Assembly: GCA_038501625.1 (NCBI GenBank)
Contig: JAZAYU010000114.1
Location: 1,302,001-1,366,000, forward strand
DNA: 64,000 nt
Source of the DNA: Corbicula japonica
Taxonomy: Eukaryota; Mollusca; Bivalvia; Venerida; Cyrenidae
Direction: 5' to 3'
The notes beneath the pieces were generated by a model that was given only the letters and a program-made list of their open reading frames with translations, searched no databases and was not told the origin of the DNA. How positions within the stretch are numbered: position 1 is the stretch's first letter; each line of letters opens with the position of its first letter. The translations under genes and the position numbers were made by a program. This document shows positions 37,901 through 49,900 of this stretch, piece by piece.

Positions 37901-40900
37901 ACAGCAAGCTTATTCACCCTTTGCTCCTTATATACACATTTTTATGCATGTGTAACCAGTGCCTATCCAGATCAGCCAGCACATCCTTGCTATCTAATCT
38001 GGATCTACGATTTTCATCTCCGGGTCAGAAATAATACAATAAACAAAAAAGCGAACAGTGCAGATCCTAATCAAATGGCATGAATATGTTGGCTGATCTG
38101 GATCTACACTGTTCACCCTCGCAATAAAGGTGTATCTCAATGGAGTAACTGGTAAATAAGATTTACACAATTCAATGGCAAAATAATTAATGCTTAGAAA
38201 GATGTAGATCTTATCACTATATTTAAATCAAAGATCAGACACCTGTTTTCACATGATTTGATATTAAGTTTTTGTTATCCTTCATTCTGTTTTCCTTCTT
38301 GATAATTTCATTTTTCTAGCTGCTAAATCAATTATCAGCTTACACCTGTTTGTAAAGTATTTCTTTTTTGTGGAGGTGTTGCCTTTCTCAACAGTTTTCA
38401 TGCTTCTTTGAACTTGCTATCACAGGCAGCAAGAATTATAAATAATTAAGGGAGAGCACACTAACACTATAGTACGGCTTGTCCTTTCTCTTTACTCAAT
38501 AGGATCTGACTGTTATCATATGGGGAACAGTGTAGATCCAGATCAGATGGCTCTATCCAGGCCATAGGACAATGCAACCACCAGAACAACAATTTTAACT
38601 TTTTCCTTAGTATTGACTGAGTCATTCTTATTCTTGGAGTTATCTTCTAAACTCTGTCCTGCGTATGAATTATTATCCCATGTGCAACCAGTTTAGATCC
38701 AGATCAACAGGCACATATGTGGAAATTGATCAGAATCTGCACTGTTTGCTTTCTGGTCAGAAATAACTTAATAAATCAAAAAGCAAATAGTGTAGATCCT
38801 TATCAGATGGCCCGCATAGATCCTGATCAGATGGCACAGATGTGCCAGCTGATCTGGATCTACATTGTTTGCCTCTGCATTGAAGGTGTATCATTGTAGT
38901 AAAGGGTTAACTTCTTCATAGATATTGGCTGAGTCATTCTTATTATAGGAGATACCCTCTTAATGAACAGATGATTTTCCTGTTCTTTTCCAACAAACAT
39001 TACAAAAAAAACATCCAATAAAACCTTGATTGGTCCAATTAGTGTTTATGTCATTTTCACAACAACATCTTGAAAACTGCCAAATTCCGTAACATACTTA
39101 CCCTAAACTTGCCGAGAAGAATATTTTTCCTCCAAGAAGAACTCAAATCATAACTTTTTTTGCATAAGTATCTGACTACCGTTCTTGGGATGAAGTAACT
39201 TTTCTTCTTTATTAGTGCTTGGGGATGAGGGTGCCATCAGATCAGGATCTGCACAGTTTGCCATCAGATCAGGATCTGCAGTTTGCCATCAGATCAGGAT
39301 CTGCACAGTTTGCCATCAGATCAGGATCTGCACAGTTTGCTTTCTGTTTTATAACATTATTTCTGACTAAAAAGCGAACATTGCAGATCCTGATCTGATC
39401 AGATGGCATGGATGTGCTGGCTGATCTGGATCTACACGGTGACATTCTCAGAAATCAGCAAACAAGGGGAAGGGGGCATCATTGTAACGGTCAACTAATA
39501 TAAATGAATGGATAATGTTTCTTTGAATTCCAGGAAGTCGACTGTAACTCCATGGTATATGGCCGTTATCCCAAGGGTGCACTGTTGATCCAGATCAGCT
39601 GTCATCTGTGCTGTTTGATCATGATCTATACCGTTTGCATTAGAATCATAAGGTTAATTCTGACCAAGAAGCAACCAGTGTAGATCCAGATCCGATGGCA
39701 GGGATGTGCCAGCTGATCTGGATCTACACTGGTAGCACATGCAATTAAAACCCATTGGTTAACTTACCATTTATCAGTCAATACTAGGTTTCCTTTCCAG
39801 GAACAGGATGCACGAGACAACTAAAACTCATTAAAGTTTGGAAGTATAATGTCTTGGGGAAATTCTAGATTCTATAAATTTTCATCATGTTTCCGATTTA
39901 AGAGAAAGTCAGCCCTGGGTGTAATACTCTGCCGATGCAAGTGTCAGGTGCAGTAACGTTACAAGCACTTGGCAGTTCAATTTATTTTAATCAAAGATGT
40001 TTCAAAGCTCTTGAGGGATATTGTCTTTATTTTCCGTAATGATAAGGTGATGACTACAGAAATAAGTTCACAACCATTTATATGTGTATTCTGTTGCTGT
40101 ATGGCGATATTTCTTTTTGGCACTTGGATTGAGATTCAAAGCAAGTCATTATTTTTTTTTTAGTAAATTTGCACTGAAAAAGGTCAGGATGGAAGGGGGA
40201 AAAACAACTTTACAAGATTTCGCCTAGCATGAAGCAACCCAAAATATATCAATTGCTTAATCAGAGTATGACCTTGTACCTTTAATGTGAAATTTTGTTC
40301 AGAGATGATGAACAATTTGAAAATATGTAAATTGATTTGCATGATATACTTGTAAAGCAAAATATTATTTTGGTATTTTTGACTTGACCTTTATCTGTGA
40401 CCTTGACTTTGGGACACAGGAGGGTGGGTCATGTTGTCACAATGGTATTTTATGTTTGTGCCGAATAAAAAACATGAAATTGTTCCTATTTATGACCTCC
40501 GACTCTGTGACCTTTTACCTTTGACCTTGAACACCAAAAGTTGCCTCATGATGTCCACAGTTTGTTCGAGTTATTGAAAATATGATTTTTTGCAGTAGAA
40601 GAAATAGAGAAAAACCGACAAAGGGATGCTGTGACTTCTCAACTCTTCTCTGTAGATTGTTGAACAATCAAGGCTAGGGTTCACTGTTCAGTAACACTTA
40701 AACACCAAGGTGTAATATACAGAGGAAACAAGTCTACAGCAAAGTCACCCTCATAATCTAAACTCTGATTCAATCAGCATGAAGCATTCCTCAGGCCTAA
40801 AGAAATCGCACATATTTTGACATATATCAAACACTTTAGAATGAATATGGTAACAATTGATGTGTTTTGTCGAAATGGAACTGGCAACTGACCAAGGTTT

Positions 40901-43900
40901 TCCAGAAAAATCACCAGAGAACCACTGACAGGCATCAATGAACAGAAATAAGAAGCTGCTCTCCGCTGTTGTACGCCAATCTGTTTTAGTAACCTTTGTC
41001 TTGCCTAGCCTAACATACAAAAGCCATTACTCAAAGGAATAAACTATTTAATGACTTCAGGTTGGTAAAACAATTACATACCATATCAAATTATCAGGAT
41101 TTGTTTACCATTACTGTGGAGGAGATAAATAACAGGGCAGGGTCAGATCCAAGATTTATAGAAAAAGGACTTGTTTGGGACAGTCTTAGGGGTTAGTTAA
41201 CCCTTTCCTGTATAGATACACCTATATTGCTAGGGTGAACAGTTTAGATCAAGATCAGCCGGCACGTCCGTGCCGTCTGATCAGGATCTAAACTGTTCGC
41301 TTTTTGATTCATTAGGTTATTGCTGACCAAAATGCGACCAGTGCAGATCCTGATCAGACGGCACAGATCTACACTGGATCTACACTGATCGCACATGGGT
41401 AAAAATGCGCATATATCAAGGAAAGGGTTAATATTAACTGTTACTGAGACATTGAAGTTTTCCACCTGGACTGTGGATTGGCAGCTTCAAGTGAACAATG
41501 GTTATGATTGATAATAAACTGGAAAAGATGACATGCTAAATTACAAACAATAGGTTGCTGGCACACATTAGACCATTACCCTCAAATAACAATGAGCCAC
41601 TTGCAGGTTACTATAATGTCAAGTTATTCTCTAGACAAATGGCACCTTGCTCTTCTGGTCACATTAAATTTTCGGCATTTAAGCTGGTTTTTGACCTAGT
41701 TTTTCTAACAATGAAGTATAATTGTAAATTATACATGTTTTAAATTATTATGCAGAGGGAAAATCAAATAAACTTTTTCGGACGTTGCCTATTTTTAGGA
41801 TCTACACTGTTTGCCTGTATTATAAGTCATTTTGTGTTAGTGCCAGAGAAAAAGATATTCTTACAAACTGTAAGTAGTATCTATGTCGTTCAGTTTGGCT
41901 CTAGTATAAGCTCAAAATGAACATTTCCCGTCAAAGTTGTTGTTTTTCACCTTCAAGTAACTCCAAGGTTGAGATGAAACACGTATCTACAACCTGTTTT
42001 CTAGAATTCTTCTCATAGTAATAGACAACCACCACAAGTCATAGAGGACCAGTGTACTATTAACCCTTTCCTCCATATATACCCATTTTCATGCATGTGC
42101 TACCAGTTTAGATCCAGATCAGCCGGCACATCCTTGCTGTCTGATCAGGATCTGCACTGGTCGCATTTCACTGAGTGAGTTTCAGAATTCGTATTTTCAC
42201 AAGTGGCGTAGTCATGTGTAAAATTAGATGAGTCTAGAGTTCAAGAGTAAAACATATTTCAATCTTATTTACACTGGTTCAAAACAAATTTTCTTTTTAT
42301 TTTAAAGCTTTTAATGCACAATTTGTGTGACTGCATGTAATGGTGCTATAAAGGTTTGATGATGATGTTACATCATGACGTCATATACCAAAACCTGAAC
42401 CTATATTCCAATTGTTCTAATCCGGAATATGTTGTGCAAAGAGGTACCAACATAAAAAAAAACAAACAAAAAAAAACATGAAAATTAAAATATTTTACAG
42501 TTTGAAAACAGTAGTTTACTGAGAACTTCCGTAATTCTTTGGAAAGCATAATAATTATTATTCCCCAGTAAGATCATTTAGACCCCAGGAAAGCGCCCAA
42601 CCAATCAATGTAGACTTATCTGCCAATGGTTTCATGACAGAATCTATCATAGCACTGGGAGAAAGGAATGCTATCTGATGCCAATCCCAAGAAAGATTAT
42701 TTATGATTGATCAATTTTTAAAAAATCTGGCCCGTATCATTAACATCAAAATTTCAATATACTGTAAAATTCCTTTTAAATGCCTCTCTGCTAATAAAAC
42801 TGTCCCCATGTTATTTTTAAGGGAAAAAATCAATTAATCCATAATTATTATCCAATATCCTTCAAAATCTAATATTAGAATAAAAATAATTAATATAAAT
42901 TATAAGCACTTCCCTTTCAGAAAATATAACAACCCCCCCCCCCCCCCAACCCGGGATGTTCACTCCCTGTTATATTGAGTTATATAATATATGGTCAGAC
43001 ATCACTCAATCAATTCAAAACCAACATGACCATTTATACCCTGAACAAAACAAACCTCGTCATTGCAATTTACCATGTGTGTGTGAGTGTCACAGCCTGA
43101 CACTTATATTGTCCTTTCGGAGGAAGCGGACATACTGAAGATCTAATCTGTTTACTTAGTGCTCATCTCCTTTTGCTAACAGACAGCACCGCCTTGATTA
43201 ATTCTTTCAACCTTCAGCAAAAGCTCCAATCTGTATCGGAGAATCTGCAACTCATTTCTGAAGATTAGATTTTCGATGAGTGAAGAAGAAATTTTCTAAT
43301 AACCGTCTTAGTTAGCGCAGTCATTTCCTACATGACAAGATTTCCAACCCAAGAAAACATTTCCCCAAAGAAGGCTAATGCAATCGGAGAAAAATATTAA
43401 AGCGTACATTTACGTGCAATAATCAACTTGAATTTCAGCTAATGTGTTGCCCTAAGTCAATACCAAACAAGACTTCTTGTACAAGCAAACAAAATAATGT
43501 AGGTGACTGGATGAATGGCCATCATTAACTATTGCAAAACCTAGAATTCTTGAAGAATCATCAATTCTAGGATGTGCTTTTCTGCTCAATCAAATGAATA
43601 GTTTCCTAACTTATGGGGTACTAAATATGCCCTTCTGACACACTGGCTCTTGACATAAATATATTGCTGTCCCTGCACATAATTTTGTGAAACGAAAAAA
43701 AAAATTCTTTGAAATCCGAGCCAGTCAGTCTATTTATTGTTGAAAGGGGTGTTTCATGAAATACACAGTAACACTGACCCAGATCTGATAAAATGGGCGT
43801 TTCACGGAATGACCCACATCTAACTATCGGGGGTAGTTTTTAATTCAGAAGGGTCTTAATGAGGGGTTTTACAGTATTCCAAAATGGTGAAATGACATCA

Positions 43901-46900
43901 GACGATCCAAGTCGGAAATTTCTGCAGTGATATACCAAGGCTGTCGTGACATGAGTGTGTTAAGATTCGGGATCTAGGATTTCCTAAAGATTAGTTCTCC
44001 CATCATTCTGGAACAATATCTCTTTACAATATCTGTACCTGTCACCATTCAATGTCATGACACTGATTTGTCTTAACCTATTACTCCATTTTATCGTATT
44101 TGTCAACTTATCAGGATCTACACTTTTTTTTCGACCAAGAGGCTTCCAGTGTAGATCCAGATCAGATGGCATGGATGTGCTGCCTGATCTGGATCTACAC
44201 TGTTGCCTGATCTGGATCTACACTGTACACAATATATATGTAGTATAGATTTAACCTATTTTATAAGCTCTGATTTCATAAAAATGTTGTTCTTGATTCC
44301 ATATTTTTAAAAAAGTTTTTCTCATCAATTTCTCCTGCCTAGAGAGCACAAAGCACCCCTTCATTCTATTAAACAGAAATTTCTTAAGATCTCTAAGAAA
44401 CATTGATATATTGAGTCATAAAACTACAGAAACAAACAGCTCCATATAGAAAACCGATTCCGAAATATTCAGATTTAATAAATTTGATATGCATCTTTGA
44501 TGAAAACCATGTTATTCAGATAGCATTAAGCCAACAAGTGGTAGGTGCTATTCTGATTTCCAGACCCTACATTCCGAAATAAAAAATGTACTGCAGAGGC
44601 TTTCTTGATAAAACAAAGCCTTCAGTTTTATTTGAATCACACTGAGATATTCACTTGATAATGATTTTAGAAAAGATTTTTCTGCAGCTTTGTTTTTGTA
44701 GACCATCAAATGCAATGTCTGGTACATTGATATGTACAGTAAAACCTATAATAAAAACAACCACCACGAAATTAATGCCTTGATAGTTAGACCACTACGA
44801 AAGGAGCAATAGGGGTCAGCAATATACCACAGTTCACCGGTTTTTGTGGTATATTTGCTGTCAATACCATATAACGCTATGATTTTCTAATACCAGTATT
44901 TAAACTAGAATTATCACTGAAAGTGATTAAATACCCCCACATGTGTGCTTGATACCTGAACTGGGAATTCTTAGAATCAATCATGGCATAATGTAACAAA
45001 CACTAGAAACATGGACACATGTAGTAGTGACCTTAACCTTGACGCCACACACCTACTTTTAATCCCAAGCAGTCTTCAAAGAAGCAACCTAAACAGTAAG
45101 TTTCAACACAATATCTCATTCCTCACTAAAGTAATTTAGCAAGTTTTTCTATCCTAAAATTTAGTAACAGTGACCTTTACCACAGTGGCCCCACTTTCAA
45201 TCCAAAGTGTTGTCTTCTAAGAAGCCCCATATACAGCAAGTTCATCACAATATCTCATTCCTTCTAAATTTATTGAGCAGAAATAGTATGAATATGTTAA
45301 TAACAGTGACCTTTACTTAACTTTTATCTAACAATTGTGTCAAAAAATGTTAAAATATGTGAAGCCTTTCATTAGAAATCATCCAGAAACCATTTTTTCT
45401 ATTTTTAGTAACAGTGAACAGTGACCTTGACCCCACCAGACCCATTTTTAATACCAAGTTTAGTCTTCACAGACACTACCTATATAGCAATTTTCATCAC
45501 ATTATATCATTCCAAACTAAAGTTATTGAGCATATACAGTTTTTCTATTTTTAGTAACAGTGACCTTGACCCCACAGGCCTTACTTTCAATTCCAAACGT
45601 CGTCTTCACAGAAACCACCAATACACCATATTTCATTCAAGAATCTCATTCCAAGCTATAGTTACTGAGTGGAAATGAAGTTTTGAAGTTAAAGTAACAG
45701 TGACCTTGACCTTGAATCCACAGGTTCCAAAGTCAAACCTAACCTGTATCTTGTAATGTTACATCTGTGTCCCAAAAAATAATTAAATCTATTAAATCTA
45801 TGAAGTATTTCAAGAGTTATAGTCCAGAAACAGTTTTTCTATTTTAAGAAACAGTGACCTTGACATTGACCCACAGCCCCCAAAGTCAAACTCAACTTGT
45901 ATCTTCTGATGTTACATCTTTGTCCCCAAAAAGGATTTAATCTGTGAAGTATTTCATGAGTTATCATCCAGAAACCATTTTTCTATTTTTAGTAACACTG
46001 ACCTTGACACTGACCCCGCCAGCCCCAAATTCGAACCTGACGTGTATCTTGTGATGTTACACCTGTGTCCCAAACATTTTATAAATACTTGATGCCTTTC
46101 AGGAGTTACCGTCCGGAAAGCATTTTTCTATTTTTAGTAACAGTGACCTTGACACTGACCCCACCAGCCCCAAAATCGAACTTGACCTGTATCTTATGAT
46201 GTTACACCAGTCCTGTGTACTAAAAATAATTTAAATCTGTCAAGCCTTTCATGAGTTATCATCCGGAAACGCAGAATCCGACCAACAGACCGACCGACCG
46301 ACAGACAGACCGACAAGCTCACTCCTATATACCCCCTCAAACTTCGTTTGTGGGGGTATAATAATATCTACTTAAAACAATGTAAATTGAACACAACTAG
46401 CCATACTTAATCCGAGCAATCCAATTTGTTTTCAATTTTATCTTAATCTAATTTAAAGTTTATTTCTACTTGATTATTAAAAGTCACAAAATGTTTTTGA
46501 CATCCAATAAAATTGACAGAGTTCAGTGTTTTTGCATGTTATTTTATCAGTAATAAATAATTGCAATATATTGCAATATGTAAGTTAAATATATCAATAT
46601 ATCGCAATGTCATTTTTCCTAGCAATATCCATTTCTAGCAAAACCCAAACAACATAGACAGTGTATAACACACACAGGACAGTAAAGAGTTCTGTTGTAC
46701 TCCAGTGCACCAGTGTATGTTCTGACAAGAGCAGTACAGTACTGCTTGCCTTCATATATTAACCCTTTCCTCCATAAATACCCATTTTATGCATGCTACC
46801 AGTGTAGATCCAGATCAGCCGGTCAGAAATAACCTAACGAATCAAAAAAGGGAACAGTGCAGATCCTGATCAGACGGCACGGATGTGCCAGCTGATCTGG

Positions 46901-49900
46901 ATCTACACTGTTCGCCCACGCAATGAAGGTTGTCTATGGAGGAAAGAGTTAATATGCAATTTGAGATGGTCATTTCCAAATGTCATTGAGAACTGTCTTC
47001 AGTCATCAACAGCGATTTCACTAATTGTCTTTTTTATCGAAGACAGTGCAATGACGACTGTAGACGGCCCTTTAATCTTCTTGTTGACAAACGTCTACAG
47101 TTTTGTGGCCATATTTTGTGACAAATATTCATTAGAAACCTTAGTTACCTATCTGCAGGAGAGAATTTAATGTTCGCGGAAGTATTTGTAGTGTTTCTAA
47201 GTATTGCTTAATAAACATTTACGTCAAAGCTAACACAATTAACAGAAGGTAATCATGGTTTTAAGCAAAGCTGAAAGTAAAATTTTTTTATTCAATTTCA
47301 GTATTTGTCCTGAATCACAGACTAAAGGCAACAAAATTTAATGTATTGACAACTGTGGGTAGTGTTCAACTTTCTCCTTAGAATGTCTAATGTCATCAAA
47401 TAAGGTGAACTTATAAAATACTTATAAGGCTTCAAAGATTTGAACTGATGGGTTTTTCTTGCCGTAATACCGTATAAGGGTGTCACAAACCATGAGGTAT
47501 GGCCACACTGATCATTATATTTTGCATATAAATAAATTAAGGAAGACAAACTCAAATATTTCATTATATTTTGCATGGGTTTAAATTTCGTGCAGAATTA
47601 ATGCTCATTGAAATCACACCATGTGAATTGATAAAGTGTTTTTTCCCCATTTTTGAATGGGGACAGGGTATCCTGATAAGGCATGTTATACTTGGGGATG
47701 CAGAGGGATGTCCTGATAAATCACAGAATTGTTTTCCCTATTCTTTAATGGGGAGGGGGATCCATACAAGAGCTGTCAGAGGAGACAGTTGCTCAACTAT
47801 TCGTTTCATTTGAAATAATTGGAATTTATAGATTAAAAGAACAACAAAGGGGCATAGCTTGAAAAATATTTGTAGCAGAGTTATTAATTAGTCTTGTTGA
47901 TAATGATGAATATTTTGATGGCGAATATATATTCCAAGTTTTAAGTTGATAACTCAAGTAGTTTTAAAGTTATGGGCCAAGCGCATATTTTGGTTAAAGC
48001 AAAATTTAAGAGAAACTAGACTGTGTCCTCAGGACACTGATGCCCCCACTGCTGCAAGTACATTTGTAACAAAATTGTGTACTAGGTATTAACAATATGT
48101 GGTGAATGAGGAGTAAGAGCCACAAAATTTAATGACTAACATAAACAAAGGGCCATAACTTTGGTGAAAATGGTTGCAAGGCAATGTCCTTTACAGCAAT
48201 TAAGACATCATGTCTAATCATCTGTGTAAGTTTGGAAGAAATCAGCCAAATAAAAAATGTGGATTTGATGCCACAAAATTTTGTAAGTGAAATTAACAAA
48301 GGGCCATAACTCTGGTAAATATGGCCGCAGGAAAAAATCCTTTCTTTATGATCATCTGCGCATCCACCTTGATCATGTGAGCAAGTTTGAAAGAAATCCA
48401 TCCAATAGTAAACGAGGAGTTGATGCCACACGATTAAATCACTGAAATTAACAAAGGGCCATAACTCTGGTAAAATGGCCGTAAGAAAAACCCTTTCTTT
48501 ACAATCATCTACACAACCTGCTTGATCATCTGTGCAAATTTGAAAGAAATCCCTTAGATAGTTAATGAGGAGTTGATGCTACAAGATTTAATTACTGAAA
48601 TTAACAAAGGGTCATAACTCTGGTAAAAATATTGGTAGAATAGTTAAGGGTCTTGTTTTGTAAAGATGTAGATTTTGTTGGTAAATATATATTCCAAGTT
48701 TGAAGGTGATATCTGAAGTAGTTTCAAAGTTATGGACCAAAGTGCATATTTTGGTTAACAAACGCTGACGCCAATGCCAATGCCAAGGCAAGTAGGATAG
48801 CTGTCCTATTCTTCAAATAGCCAAGCTAATAAAGCATGTAATTGCGTTCCTCATTCTTGGAACGGGATGGCGTACCTGATAAAAGTACATCATTACAAAA
48901 GCAAAAGCACCAAATTCGGCCATCTTTCGTCACTATGGAAACAGCATACCCCCCAAATTATTATTATCTGTCAATCAAGGAATATAATAAATCTGTCAAA
49001 GAAAAAGTACCGAGGAATGTGACAGAGATAAAACAACTACTACAATGCTTTAAAACACTCTACTGTGCATGTCAGTACAATTCTCTCCCAGCCTCATTTC
49101 TTACAATTATCATTACAATCTTTTCTACATAATTCAGTCAGGTTAGGCCCACAAAAACATTGTTTGTGTCTTGTAAAACTTCTGTTACATTGACCAAATC
49201 CAAGACAAGAGATCTACAAAGGGCACAATTTGCTCACCTGAGTACTCAGGCAGCTATTTATATAGTTGTCGGGAACTACTTTTAGCGGATTTTGTGAGCA
49301 TATTAGTCCACAAATTTAAAACAACCTCAGTATACAGAATTGAACATAACCCTTTCCTGTATAGATACGCATTTTAACGCATGTGCGACCAGTGTAGATC
49401 CAGATCAGCCGGCACATCTGTGCCGTCTGATCAGGATCTGCACTGGTCGCATTCTGGTCATAAATAACCTAATGAATCAAAAAGCGAACAGTTTAGATCC
49501 TGATCAGACGGCACGGATGTGCCGGCTGATCTGGATCTAAACTGTTCGCCCTAGCAATAAAGGTGTGTCTGTACAGGAAAGGGATAAACATAGTTTAGAA
49601 AATTGATTTTAATGAAATTAAGAACCCGTGAAAATAGTGTTTAGTGGAAAGACAACAAAATTTTATGCCCACAAATGTAAGTACATCCACAGATCTGGAA
49701 AACATTCCGTGCACCCAAAGATGACAAAAGATACCACTAAAATGCAAACAAGTTAATTTATGACTAGTTTGTTGACCTTAATGACACAAAAATCTTCAAG
49801 AACAAAATGTTTATTCCGCGACAAAAAATAAACAGAGTTGTTGTTCCTGGATTGTAACAGCCTTACATATTTGTATGACATAAAAATCTAAGATGTCATC

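Noticed and set aside
48842..49132. 96-codon plus-strand frame
   Set aside because: No domain and no supporting splice or promoter context. Expected by chance in this length of sequence.
49340..49540. Recurring peptide-like frames of the CRLIRICTGRILV type in many places
   Set aside because: They are translations of the TTAA MITE hairpins. They recur because the element recurs, and they are not exons.
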